From contig JAJKFH010001977.1 in NCBI GenBank assembly GCA_023333565.1, forward strand, positions 267,647 through 331,646: a DNA stretch of 64,000 nucleotides. Reading direction: 5' to 3'. Both the position numbers and the translations under genes were made by a program. This DNA is from Puffinus mauretanicus. Taxonomy: Eukaryota; Chordata; Aves; Procellariiformes; Procellariidae. Shown piece after piece: positions 13,346 to 25,680 of the stretch; positions within the stretch are counted from its first letter, which is position 1, and each line of letters opens with the position of its first letter. Below the pieces are notes generated by a model. It was not told where the DNA came from. It worked only from the letters and a program-made list of their open reading frames with translations, and did not search any database.

Positions 13346-16251
13346 TGGCAGATTGAATAAAAAAAATCCCAGCTTCGGTAAAAATTCTAAAAAACTTTCA
13401 GTTTTATTATTTTCAAAATTTAATTTCATTCATTGTCAAACTGAAAAGGAGTATGTAATTTCAGATTGTCTCAGCCCATCAGGATTTTTTAACTGACTCA
13501 AAACCTTCATTCAAGTCTATGCAAGATTACACTACTGTTCCCTTGCTTGGCTTGCTGCACATGTTGCCCACTGATTTGAACTCTTCACTGCCTCCTATAA
13601 ATAACTGACAGTGTTTTAGCTGAATCACTTTCACCTGTGTGCATCAGCTGGTCACAAGGAGTGCTGTCCAGTGAGTCATACTAAAATTCTAAAGATACTA
13701 TTGTTTCTTTTTTCCTCAAGACATGTTTAAGCTTGCATGAATTGAAACTGTGAATATACCTGCACAGATTCAAGTGCTCATTGCCATTAACAGTATTCCA
13801 ATGTCAGCAATGGCTCCTACTAAAAATTAATTTTTCCTTTTGTTGTTTTTGGAAAGAAAAAAAAAGTTCTGGAGAAGTGCTATTCTTCAAGAAGTTGTTG
13901 CACTGGTAAATTTATGATGATACCATGCAGTAGTGTAGCATTTCCAATTACTTTGTTGAACTGAAAACCAACAGCTTATCAGCATCTTATCAGCAAGTAT
14001 CAATTTTGAGTTGTGATGTCCTCTTGATTAACAAATACCTAACGTACAAAGAAGGTTCCTTGAGCTTTAGGGAATCTCACAGAAGAATAAGGACTTTTGC
14101 CTTCTCCTATTTTCAGTGAAGTCAGGTTTTATTACATTCCTTTGGGTCATGCAAGGAACTGCTGTGTCAAATGTTTTAAGACAACACTGTGGAAATTAAT
14201 TCAGTAGGATGACCTGCGTAAAAATTATAGTTTTCAATAACTGCTTTCAACACTGAATAAAGAAGTAAATTAATCCTCTATGCTCTCATTTGGTAGCATA
14301 AATTAAGGTGCATGGATTATATTAGACTTGGGTGAGCTGCTTTGTTTAATTTGTGCCCTAGAAAAAGGCAGCTCTTTTGATGAGCCAAACTCTGAGGGGC
14401 TGCAAACAGCAACGGAGTTTAACCTCAGCAATGCAGCCTTGTTCCAGCAGAGCTGGTGCTCAGCTTATGGACTGTAGCGGGAGGGGTTTTTCCAGTTGAT
14501 CTCTACCTGATATAAGTGATGCAAAAGGACTGCATCATTGTGTGCTTTGCAGCATACAATTTTCAGTGCTCAAATACTTCCTAGATGCAGCACAAGGTTG
14601 AAAGTTTAGTGTGCTGCTCACTGTCCCAAAAGCATGGATATTGCAAAGCTGGACTATAGCTTGGTGTGAGTGGCCAGATCCGATGTATCCAGTTTAACAC
14701 CTTTGTCTATTTGTGTAATACTGCAGAGTTGGATAAAGCAAACTGGAGTTGAGCCAGTGGCAAGCTTTACCTGATACAGCAGTTTCTCTGCCTTCCTACT
14801 GCAATTTAGAGCAGGCTTCAGGGAATTTTTTTAATTATGCAAAGTATCTTTATGGTGTTTGGCTGTCTAGGCTGGAGGGGATTGAATTTATGCTCCCTTT
14901 CCTACTTGTTCAACAGGTGCAGTATGGATACAGACTCATTATGGCTGAGATTCTGATCCTGAAATAATTTTTTTATTAAATTAGTGTGAAATTCAAAGTT
15001 AGTCTCAAATGTGTATTTGTAGGGCATAAGGTTAGGGAATAAAGTGATAATTTTGCATAGTGATTTCTTCAAAATAGTCTCTGAAGCAGTTAGAATGGGA
15101 GATATGCTAAATGAGTCTCATGGTTTTGCATATGGTAGTGATAAGATCTGTTTTTATCACTTATTACCAAAGATTTTAAAGATGCATGGATTATAATTTA
15201 AATGTGTTAGCAGAAAACCTGAAAGTTGCCCTACTGTAACAAGGTGAAGCACTATGGTTAAAAAAAAAAAAGCTTCAACTTCCCAAACAAGCTGTCTTCA
15301 AATAAAAGCAGTATGGAGTTGTAGGTAGGAGCTTAGTATATGGCAAATAGTAAGAAAAAAAGAAGTCCTCTTACATTCCATCCACTTATCACTCCTCGTA
15401 GCTGTTGCTGTAATTTCCTATAGTCAAGTGACATTTTAAAAACATGCTTCATGATTTCTAACAAATCACAAAATTCATTAAGTACTGCAGAAACAGAGGT
15501 GTTTTCTGAGCCCTGGATCAGCAACTCCATGTCCCAGTGACATAGTGCCAGTCTGGAATGTTTAAAGGCTGCTTAGAGAGGTACATTGGGGCAAAGACTA
15601 TACACAGCTAGCGGGGAGACTTCCTGCCCCAATACATCTCACTCCCCCTTTGTGGGTCCACACACATTCAAATATGAACTTCGTGCACATTTTCAGATCT
15701 TTGCTTATGAGTTCCCAGCTGTCTATGCAAGAACCAAGTTTGACTGTAGGTTAAGTATGTTGAATCTCCTACTTCACTGCTATGGTCTTCTAATGGGACA
15801 TTAGTATTGAATTGAGAGGGGAGAGTAGCAAGGACTAGCTGGATCTCTCCTAGAACTAGAGGTGAGAGTAATATGTTAATGCAGCCTTTCTGAGTGTGAC
15901 TGCAGTTTTACAACTCTCTCTCATTTTGTATGGTACAGATCAGTCACATGGTATGGTACAGTCAACGGATGATTGCAGATTGATTGCCAGAACTGAAGAA
16001 AATATGAATATTTAATAACTCTTTTTTTGAGCTCTAGACAGAAATCCTGCAGTGATACTGGAGGAGCCTAAATAGAGAATTTTATCCCTGTTACCAATGT
16101 TTGCAAATACTAGAAGAGATACTTGTCTTTATTGGATGCTGCTCTGTAACTCGGACAGAACCTTTTTTTGAAGCCTGAAAGGAAAAGACTTTTAAGTTTA
16201 TTATTAATTATTTAGGTTTTTAAAAGAATACTTTTTATATTTTTTTCCAAG
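13346..16251. other. Non-coding stretch, no gene seen
   Basis: No supportable gene. A region around 14380-14490 is slightly richer in GC but has no open frame or repeat signature I can name. The short frames at 14749-14967 and 15586-15804 lack convincing splice context. Confidence 0.55.
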
Positions 16252-16427
16252 GGAGTTGGATGGATATCTGATAACTGTCAAAATGGAAGGTACAAAATGC
16301 AGGGACGTCTGCTCTGTCTGGAAGTCTTCAAAAGGTACGTAATTTTGCGTCAGATTTTTAATTTTCCTGACCCACCAGACAATATTGCTCTGAAGAATGT
16401 CAGTGAGAAAACTGCTAGAGCTGTGAG
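16252..16427 (+). other. Exon-like open segment, unidentified (candidate coding exon)
   Basis: A 176-base stretch is open for 58 codons in one frame. It is preceded by a plausible acceptor (a T-rich tract ending TTTTTTCCAAG at 16251) and followed by a good donor (GAG then GTAAGA at 16428). It carries several CpGs within about 60 bases, unusual against its CpG-poor surroundings. The predicted peptide begins GVGWISDNCQNGRYK and ends KNVSEKTARAVR; I do not recognise it. A second donor-like site (AAAAG then GTACGT) lies inside at about 16334, so a shorter exon is possible. The antisense strand is also open here for 77 codons, which lowers the weight of the open frame. No neighbouring exon was identified. 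It may be a fossil exon, a real exon of a gene extending beyond the window, or chance. Confidence 0.2.
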
Positions 16428-19400
16428 GTAAGATCATTTTAATGTGTGTTGTCTTTTTATGAAATGTATTTGAAGAATGCAGTTAGTGAAACAGTGCTAT
16501 GTAGCTGATAAGAGAGATACATGCTGGAAAGCTGTCTAAATTTTGGAAGAGGATGAGGAGAAGAGCACACACTCTAAGGAGTGGTGGTCACAATTCAGAT
16601 TTGAATCAACAAACATTTGATGAAGGATGAAATTTAAGTTTTTACTATCAGGAAAAATAAGTAAATAAGTTGTTATGTTAAACTTGGTTGTTTAAGTTTC
16701 GAAGTCCTAATGGTCATAGGAATGAGTATGGGAACAAAATTTGCAATATACATGTATATTTTTTCACTTTTTATGATCGCCTCATAATCACTGTATTTGA
16801 AGATATTCAGGCCCAGAAATATTGTTATCTTTTGAGATGTTCCCCTCTCTGATTTCAGCCTGTTTGAATGTGAATTTGTATATCTAAGGGATCTAACTCC
16901 AACTGAATCTTTATGCCTTTCTCCACATAATGAAAAAAATCACAGCTCTCAAGTCCATGGAGCTTTCTTGAGAGTCCTTAACTCCACAAAGAAAATTTGT
17001 TTGCTTCCTCAGTCCCCTCACTTGAATTGATGTTCCTGGATTTTTTTCTCTCCTATAACTGTCTGTTCTCACTTGTTTTGAAATTGTCCCAGCTGCATTC
17101 TGCATGCAAATAAACACTTTATGTCATCCCCAGGAAATTAATTTAAAACACTCAAAAAGGATTTTCCATGGCTGATTTATATTATTCTAGCTATATTGAT
17201 TTTAATTGTACCATTAAGATAGACATGTATGAATTTTGTACTGCCTTATATAATCTAGGAATTACAAAACAAGAACACATTTTGTACTCCAGTTGGTAAA
17301 TGTGTTGGCCATGTCTTTGGCTGCTTTACATTCAATGTTCTAGTGTGAATTTCTCTCCAAACCCTTGGAAATTTAGCATCCCTTTGCCATGTGTCTGTCT
17401 TGCCATTAGAGGAATTTTCGGAAAGTAAGGATGGGGGAAGCACTAGCAAAAGTAATCCTGATTAAGCAAGTGTTTCTCAGTATAATAATCAATAAAAAGG
17501 TTCATCATAGAAATGGAATAGTGCACGAAAGCTTGATTGGTAAGCTATTCACAAGTATATTAATTCATTAATGATTTAATAAAATTTTCATTTATTAATG
17601 ATTTAATAAAAAATTCCCAGTTATTTTGTCCTTTCTGATAGAATATTAAAAATAATGCTAAATAATACAGGATGGCAAGCAGAAATACAAAATAATGTAT
17701 TTTTGTCAGGAAACATACCATATGATATGCTACCCAATGATTTTTTCAAAGTTTGTTCTGTGAGTATAGTAGACAAGAAACAATAAAGAATGGAAATTGT
17801 CAAGTAGCATAAAACTGTTTACACTATGAACCACATAGTGATACGCTGTTATTGTACATCCTTAGTTCTAGGGCTTCATAACACTGCTATTACATGTTAA
17901 TGGAAGGAACATTCCCAGTATAATGACTTAAAATATATTTTCTTTACGATGCGTTCAGTGATGATAATTTTTTCCACTCTTGCTTAGCACATTTTGCTAA
18001 GTGATGAAAAAAATTAAAGCTTCTGTTGTTACTGCTTTCTGTATTAACCAGCTCATGGAACCATATGCCCTTAGTGGAGAGTCTTCAGTTCTCTTAGGTT
18101 CTCTCTACTGTTTGTCTAATTTTTTTATTGACACTGAATATCTGTCACTCCAGCCTTTTCCTGAGGTTAGCTTCTTTTGTGGTCTGGTGGGTTCTACACC
18201 TACTGTTGATCTCTTCAGCAGACATTAGCATATATGTAGATGCATCTTAAATGTTCATTACATATATTTTATACACTGGAAAAAGTTAAGGCTCTTTAAA
18301 ACATTGCATTCTTTGTTACTAGGTAGATGCTAGCGCAAAATTGCACTCTCTGTGCTTCCAATTTCTTTGCTAATTATTGTTAAAAGAAGCTGGGAAGATA
18401 CAAAGCTTTGGGAATTTGCTATTCTTGCTTTCATTTTATTTTAATGCAGCTTGTTTGATCCATGTTATTCGGTTGGTTCAGAATGCATTTATGTGATTAC
18501 ATTTCTTAGAGATTCACTGGTTACTATGGTGCTCTGAGGTTAATTGAGTAATCATTAGTTGCTGGTATTGTCTGGTAAAAATGAATTAAAATTGATTGGA
18601 ATCCAAATGAAACACACATTCTGTTTTTATTGTATGAAAAGGTGCAGTGTGGTTCCTCCAATATAGAAATGGCCATCTGGTTAGCTTATAACATTTAACA
18701 TTCAGCAATATTTCTTCTCATTTTGAAAAATAAGCCGCATGTTGGAACTAACTAGAATTTGTTTGAACCTTTGATCTATAGAGCTAAAGTAGACTTATGG
18801 CTGTTTGATCTCCATTTGAAGTCACTTAGTCCTAATCTTCCTGACAATTGGTTTTTACCAAATGATCTCTGAAGATTTTAGATTTCACTAGAAACAACGC
18901 AAAATCTTAATCACTATAAAGCAGGTGGTAAAATTTTATTTCATTTTGTCCAACTTGCTTTGGTAATGCCATTTGGTTTTCCTCTTACGATTATTTTGTG
19001 TATGTTAATTGTTCTGAAAACCACAGGAAGAAAACAGTGAAATTTCATCAGAACCAGAAAATATTTATCATATAAGAGGCTTATAGTAGTATTTCATGAG
19101 AATATAATTACAGTCTGTAAAATTATGGAGGTCTGGGCTGCTAAATGTTATCACTTCTGGATACAATCAGAAATAATTTTTTAATTGGAATGGAACAAAT
19201 AATTAGGCCATTGATCTAGCTTTGAAAGAGAATTAATGCAAGTCAGCCTGGATACTTGCATAATACCAGTTCTTAGGGTAATTCTAACAAATGTGGAAAT
19301 CCTTGTAATATGGAGATAGAAAAGATGTGGAGTGTACTGTCTGTTTATCATAACCATGAAAGCAGATGCAGAAAACTTACTCCTTGGACACATAATCTGC

Positions 19401-20784
19401 TACACAGAAGCTTGCTGTTGGCTGCTTCTGCCCTATTTTCCTTGCCAGTTTTAATAGCTGAAATTTTAAGACAGACTGTCATATTTATATACTCTCATAG
19501 CCACTAATATGTCTATTGTAGCTGATTAGCCAACAGCCTTCTATCCATCATAGTTGCTAGCTAGAGAAAAACTACTTTTGCAACTTTATGTATGGCAAGA
19601 ACGGAGAGAAACAAAAAAGTCACAAGATGTTATTTGAGCTAGAAGATACTTTTATCTTCTAACATGCTATATTTATTGCAATACCTATTTATTATTGTGT
19701 CACCATTTTCAAATCTTTTGTATAAACATACCTAAATATGTATCTACACATATATGCAAATATAGTGCAACTATATTATTCCATGTATATAAGTATATAC
19801 ATATACTGTCGGCTGTTACTGTTTTTTCCTTTCCCTTTTAATAATGAAGAAGAGTTATTTTGCTTTTAAACCACTGGATTAGATGGATGTCTGATGGGTG
19901 TCCAGGCTAATCTAAATTCAAGGATATTCCATGAAATAAGTTTTTTGCAGTTTAAAAATATTACTTACGGAAAAACGTAAACTATATATAGCTCTTGATT
20001 AACCAAGTATGGTTGTATGAGAAATCATAGAAAGACATGGAATGGCTGCTTTAACTTGGAATAATGGAAATGATGCAAATACTACTGTAGTGTGCAAGTT
20101 GCTGATTTAAAGCTGGAAGACAGCTTGATTTACTACTGCCTGTGGGCTAGGAATAGCAGTAAGCTTATTTTGACAATAAATGGAAAAAGTATGACATAAA
20201 AGTCACACAGTAAAACATTTTGCTTGTATCCATTGGAACTTGTTTAGCTGCATAACTCTGGCAGTTTCTTTGAATATATCCTTCCATGTGTACGCCATCT
20301 CTGCCTGTGTTCTGTGCCACTACATTTCATCTGCACAGTTCTCTCATTTATCTTTTTCTTGTTCCCCTTCCTAAACCAGAGCTCTCAATCTATCCTGACA
20401 GAGTGTGGATATAAGAATTACAAGAAATGATCCTCACTAGACAAGTTTATCACAGCTCTTTCTGACTGAGTCATAAGGAAGGTTCTTATTTTGATTCACT
20501 TGCTGGACCTTCTGTCTATGCATCGATTTATTTGTAGCCGGGAAAGTTAAGTTATCCAAAATGAAGTATCTGATCTTCGTTCAGGGAAAGGAGGAATGCA
20601 TTTTCCCATTCTCTAGCTATAAGTTGGTGTAAGAGCTCTCAAATACTTATTACAATTTTATGCTTTAGCAAACCTTGAGCAATTTCATTATGTAAAACAA
20701 CTTGTAAGATCCTAAGTGAGGGGAAGATCTCAAAACTGAACAGTCAGAAAAAAAGCAGTTAAAGGTTGGGATAAAAGATTAAAT
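16428..20784. other. AT-rich non-coding stretch, no gene seen
   Basis: No supportable gene. An imperfect 27-base-period tandem duplication lies at 17566-17616. The region 19735-19806 is an AT-rich run of TATA/CATA words typical of degraded microsatellite. All frames here are 60-77 codons and featureless. Confidence 0.55.
17566..17616. repeat. Imperfect 27-bp tandem duplication
   Basis: The core ATTAATGATTTAATAAAA appears at 17567 and again 27 bases later, with small differences in the following A/T run. It is a local duplication in AT-rich DNA with no evident function. Confidence 0.7.
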
Positions 20785-20870
20785 GACCTGCTTGCAATTG
20801 TACTTAGCTAGTGACAAAAGATGGGAAATTAAGGCACGCTTTCTAAGATGTGGCCAGGTTAGCTAATCAC
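20785..20870 (-). repeat. Possible MIR-like relic
   Basis: The stretch AAATGACCTGCTTGCAATTG followed by TTAGCTAGTGACAAAAGATG resembles the reverse complement of the MIR core (AAGTGACTTGCCCAAGGTC, ACAGCTAGTGAGTGGCAGAG). It is short and diverged, so the call is tentative. Confidence 0.35.
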
Positions 20871-20991
20871 AGAGCAATTCCTCCTCTCTCCTTTTATTAT
20901 AATTACAAAAGAGTAATTGCTGATACATTGGCAAAGACATCAATGAAAATAGTCATTTGACCTGAAGTCTGTCTTGTTTGCTATAGCCACT

Positions 20992-21270
20992 TATAGAATC
21001 ATAGTCAGTCATTTATAGAATCATAGAATCATTAAGGTCAGAAAAGACCTCTAAGATTGAGTCCAACCATCAACCCAACACCACCAGGCCCACTACACCA
21101 TGTCCCTAAGCGCCTCATCTACACGTCTTTTAAATACTTCCAGGGATGGTGACTCAGCCACTTCCCTGGGCAGCCTGTTCCAAGGCCTGACCACTCTTTC
21201 AGTAAAGAAATTTTTCCTAATGTCCAATCTAAACCTCCCTTGGTGCAACTTGAGGCCATTTCATCTCATC
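20992..21270 (-). mobile_element. CR1 LINE 3' end, truncated
   Basis: Reading the plus strand, the segment begins with the CR1 terminal repeat in reverse orientation (ATAGAATCATAG at 20993 and ATAGAATCATAGAATCAT at about 21014). The usual CR1 3' words follow: AAGGTCAGAAAAGACCTCTA, GTCCAACCATCAACCCA, GGGCAGCCTGTTCCAAGGC and GGTGCAACTTGAGGCCATTT. The element therefore lies on the minus strand, is truncated at its 5' end after roughly 280 bases, and encodes only a broken remnant of the reverse transcriptase C-terminus. The terminal repeat occurs twice with about 15 bases between copies. That may reflect tail slippage or a partly duplicated tail. Confidence 0.93.
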
Positions 21271-22149
21271 CGAATTTGTTCACTAGCTTGCTGCAGTGTT
21301 ACCTACACTAGCTACATAGTTCTGGTTTAGCTAAAATATTTTGAAGCTGGATGTTTTGGTTCCTCTAGACACAATGTTTTCAGAAACACATTGCTGGCTG
21401 CATCTACCTTTTATATGAAGAATCCACTAGGATTCAGTTTTCTTCTGGTTTATTCAGATTTCTACAGCTAATTTAAGAGCTTCAGAGTACAAAGTATGTC
21501 TCCATAACACATGGTGCAGAGATCTCCAAACTAGCCTGAACTGTAGGTACGCTGTTCCCGAGACCTGACCTAGTAACTGTACAGTTATAGTGTACATAAC
21601 ACCACACTGTGCCACACTGACGTAGCTAATGTGAAGCTATGTCAAGTATCTTAAATATAGCACCCAATTAAGCCATGTAGGTGTGCTCCTATTCTCTAAG
21701 GCATTAATTCATGTATAGACGTTGTCATGGCTCCCTCCCAGACAGTGGTGGATTTTGCTAAGAGCAATGAAAAGCTCAATGAAGTATTCTTATCTTCAGG
21801 GTTTATAGACTTGGAAACACCTTGAGTCCACAAGACAACACACTTAATAGAATGTGTGTTTTACACAAATGCCTCTTTAGAGAGGCAGCTCTCTTGTCCA
21901 CTTTCTCTGTCTATATGGTTTATGCTTATGCAGACAGTCTGAATTATGTTATTGCAAAGATTTGTTATCTAGCATGCTATGTTGGATTGCCTTGTGGATC
22001 CCAAGATTAGGCCTTCAATGCTACAAGTCCTGATCCCCTTAATCAAGATGATGGAGATGAAAGAGGAGAAATTTTCAGACAAGTCTTTAACATTAAAACC
22101 TCCTGCTTGCTATGTTTTTGGTATATGGGACCCATAGCACATAGCAGCC
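21271..22149. other. Non-coding stretch, no gene seen
   Basis: Between two CR1 copies in opposite orientations I find no supportable gene, RNA or further repeat. Confidence 0.55.
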
Positions 22150-22475
22150 CTGCAATATCTATCAGGAGGCTATAAAAAAGATGGAGTCTGGCGCTCTGCA
22201 GTGGACTATGGTAGGACGTTCAGACATAATGGGCATAATTTGAAACAGGAAAGGTTCAGGCTGGACATAAGGAAAAACCGTCTCCATGAGGAAAGTCAAG
22301 CTTTTGAACAGGTTGCCAAGAGAGGTTGTGCAGTCTCCATCCTTGGAAGTTTTCCAAACCCAACTTAGGATAAAGCCCTAAGCAACATGGTCTGACTCCA
22401 CTTTGTGCAAGAGTATGGACTAGCAACCTTCTGAGGTTTCTTCCAACCTCTGCTGTCCTATGACCTTATGATCCC
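22150..22475 (+). mobile_element. CR1 LINE 3' end, decayed
   Basis: Plus-strand CR1 landmarks occur in order: CAGGAGGCTATAAAAAAGAT (about 22161), CTGGACATAAGGAAAAAC (about 22260), GAACAGGTTGCCAAGAGAGG (about 22306), AGTCTCCATCCTTGGAAG (about 22332) and a TTCTTCCAACCTCTGCTGTC segment (about 22439), ending near CCTATGACCTTATGATC. The frame is broken by indels and substitutions. Its words differ from those of the 62.4 kb copy (for example GTCTCCATCCTTGGA here and TCATCATCCCTGGAAGT there), so the two belong to different CR1 subfamilies. Confidence 0.9.
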
Positions 22476-23120
22476 AGGATGTGCATATATTCAAAATGAA
22501 TGTGTGAGTGTAGCTCAAGCTGGCATATCTATAGTAACTTTAAGGTAGATATTGTAGGTACAAATAGCAGTGATGGGCTTTAATAGCACCAGCCAACAAG
22601 GCAGTCTTGAACTGACTACGATGAAGCCTTTTGTTAGGGCTAAAATTCTATTCCTTCTGTGCGCTACAGTTTCATTTCCATGTCCGTAAGGCAGACACTT
22701 CTCAGATTCTGAAAACCCTGGCTTAATTTCTTGGCAGTACTTGCATGAAAAAAGATGTGATATAACTTCTTCCAGGCTACAATCAGCATAGACAAATGAG
22801 TTTTAAACCACCACTCATTTTGCTAATGTAGTCTAGTACCCTGGGATAGCATTGGTCGTGGTTGCTCAATTGAAATAATTTCTGTGATTATGTATGGGTT
22901 TGCAGTTGACATCACATAGAGATTAATAGTCCTTCAGGGGAATGACAATCCATCCAGGTGGATGGTACAACATGAGTGTCAGTTTTATACATTTCTGCTT
23001 TTGTTGTTTACCTATAGACATACCTTCCAAGGCTGAAGACATTACAGGTGAGAACAATGGCACAAAAAAATATAGAAACATAGACTCTTAAGAACTGAGC
23101 CTGTAAGTGCTTAAGCTAAG
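22476..23120. other. Non-coding stretch, no gene seen
   Basis: Nothing supportable was found between the CR1 copy and the foldback hairpin. Confidence 0.55.
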
Positions 23121-23206
23121 AGTAGCACTTACTGCTGGGAGTTGTCCAATTGATTTCTGTGAAATAATAGAAATCAATGTAACTACTCCCAGCAGTAAGC
23201 ACTACA
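23121..23206. repeat. Foldback hairpin, probable ancient amniote palindromic repeat
   Basis: Two arms of about 38 bases (23121-23158 and 23169-23206) are near reverse complements separated by a 10-base loop. Both arms carry CTTACTGCTGGGAGT and ATTGATTTCT in mirrored positions, with a small number of mismatches near the base and the middle. The arrangement (a TTACT-containing arm, an ATTGATTTC centre, then CTACTCCCAGCAGTAAGCACTAC) recalls a palindromic repeat I know from amniote genomes, with a centre like CCCATTGATTTCAATGGGACTACTCAC. A transcript could fold into a pre-miRNA-like stem. I do not recognise a known miRNA. Confidence 0.75.
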
Positions 23207-25439
23207 GGCTAGATTCTCAGCTACCTAAAACTGAAGACACCAGTTGAGAATTTTATCCAAACCTCAGTAATGAGTGTTAGTTTGCACCATTTGGCCTTTA
23301 ATCCTCATTTTTGAAAGCCTCATTTTTTTAAAAAATTATTTTGGTAAGGCATATCTATCTATTTTTTTTTTTGCACCTGCATTTTGTCCCATGGGTTTGC
23401 CAAGACAGGCTGGAACACATCATTGCAATGTCCTAAGCAGTGGGTGATTCATTAAGAACTGCTAAAATCTTAGCAGGTGCTTCTGAGCATGCAAAGATGA
23501 TGTTCAAATTGCTTGTAAGCTTTTATTTTTATTCTTTCTTTCCTGAAGCCTATCAAAAGTCTTGCTTCTGAGAAATAACTAAACAGTATTTCACAGCAGC
23601 TTTCCAAACAAATTAACCTTTGGGTTGAGACCAGGCATGGAAATACCCACCCCCGGAGGAGAGTTTTTTTGAAAGTAATGAGCTCATGTAAACTTTGGGT
23701 ATGCTGCAATATTGAACGGTAATCTTAACCGATGCACAAAAGCAGATGTAATAGCACTGTAAATCTTTTCACTTATACCTGTCTTCAAAAAGCAGAGTAA
23801 TTGTTTTACATGAGACAACTGATACGTAGACATATTCAGGACCATGTTATCACTGCCTTAATTTCAGACACTTTGGCAGAAGCACAATTACAGTTATGCT
23901 TATCTCTTAAAACCCCCAAATTTTTAGCAATTGCAATATGTTTCTCTAACATCGAAATACTAAGACTTTCCAAAATTGGAGAGCACTTCATAAATTTGAC
24001 TTCATTGAATGAGACAGTGATGGTATAGATGGTATAGATGTAGGTATATATCAGATATGAGAGAGGCCTGTGGTTCCATAACATCAAGTCCTAGACTCTG
24101 ACTCCCAGTATGTACTCTCCTAGCATGATATCTATATAGCAACTGCTGCAGGTACATAACATTCAAACTGAAAATGTAACAACTATAGCTGTAGTGTGCT
24201 TTTACAGATTTTACTTTTCATTTTTGTGCAAGAAAGGGTGAAAACGTAGACTGGAGATTTGCAACTGCACTTGGTATAAAAATACCAGTTTGTACTGAAG
24301 CATGAGGTTATTGACTGTAGAGCTAAAGGTTAAACCTGTAGTAATGACATACTTGAATTAATAACACATTCAAGAACACTGCTTCTAAATTATGGACATT
24401 CCATATCTTTCCCACAAGAAATTGTTATAAGGACACACAGGAGACCAGTGGCAGGATTCATATTATGTTCTGATATTTCATGTTGGACAAACAGACATTT
24501 ATTGTGTTAACTGCAAACCATAACCATGTAGCATGTTGGTGTCATATTCCAACTAGCAGACATAACTTTAAAGAGTCCCAAACATAAAGCATAAACATGT
24601 CATTAGCAATAGTTCTGAATATTTTCAGGTAAGAGGACCAATAGCAGCATTTAATTTGTACAGCAAACCGAGATTGTTTAAAAAAAAAAAAAAAATTGAA
24701 GACTAGTATGAAAGTTGCATTATTTCTCATTTTTGTAAAATTTACATTCGACTTGTAACATATGAAATTATTGTTTCTAGGGCAAAATCCAAGCAGATGA
24801 AAACTAAAGAGAAATTGTGAGGTCTTATAGCATTATCATAAGCTGCCTTTATTTTGGTTTTACTTAATAGCAAGAACTATCGTAATTTGTGCGTTTATGT
24901 GAGACTTAGTAGATACAAACATCCACTCAGTTTTAGAAGTCTGAAGCTAATTATCTCCTGTTGAAGTCAGCTTTTTAGAGTTAGTGAGTTTTAGGCACGT
25001 GTTTGCAAATAGCTGTGAGGAGGGATACTTTTAAACCTGGAAGTAGAAAGGTTTTTCATGGACATTGACCATAAATAGCTGTGATGTTACTATTGAGTTT
25101 ATCTTGTTTCACAAAGCCTTATTAAAAAATGATAAATAATAAAAATTAAGCATGAGAGGTTCTACCCTTGAATAGCATGATTAATCATTACCTACAAGGG
25201 GGCTGAAGTATTGGTTTTACTTTCTGCCTCAAGTAACTGATTATTCTGCTTTTGCTGTGAGCTGACAAATACTGCTGACAGTTTGAGCTCCAGCCCAAGG
25301 ATATCAGGGCCAAAGGAAAGAACACAGTAAGCCCTAGTTCCCTGTGATATGTCAACACACCCAAAACCAACAGATTGGCAACAGATCAGCAAGAGTAGAA
25401 GAGCGCTAAGTATGTTGCCGAAAGTTGTATTTTTCCCTT
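23207..25439. other. AT-rich non-coding stretch, no gene seen
   Basis: No supportable gene. It contains a run of 16 A at 24680-24695 and a small tandem GGTATAGAT pair near 24020-24038. The frames at 23470-23709 and 23801-24087 overlap antisense to one another and show no family features. Confidence 0.55.
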
Positions 25440-25680
25440 TGTGTCAGAGCCTCCTCAAGCACGTTTCCCTGTTTGGGGGCTCTGGCTGCCTGGCCCAGGG
25501 CCAGGGCTGTGCGGCTGGTGGCAGCAGGGAGAGCTCTTCCAGCCAGTGCCGTGGGGCTGCCCTGCTCACCTGGCCTGGGTTTGGTAGCATGGGCACTGGC
25601 TGGCGAGGCCGCTGCCCTGCCCGCTGTGTTCTCTCACCCTCACTGCATCCTGACACCTTGCTGTGCCCAACAGTAAGCAA
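25440..25680. other. GC-rich patch, unassigned
   Basis: About 240 bases rich in TGGCC, CCAGGGCC and GGCTG words stand out from AT-rich flanks. Open frames on both strands (up to 133 codons extending past the patch) follow from the lack of AT-rich stop codons and resemble no protein I know. CpG content is low for a promoter island. Style and composition resemble the island at 8.5-8.9 kb. The patch could be a GC-rich repeat or a short non-coding exon. Confidence 0.4.
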
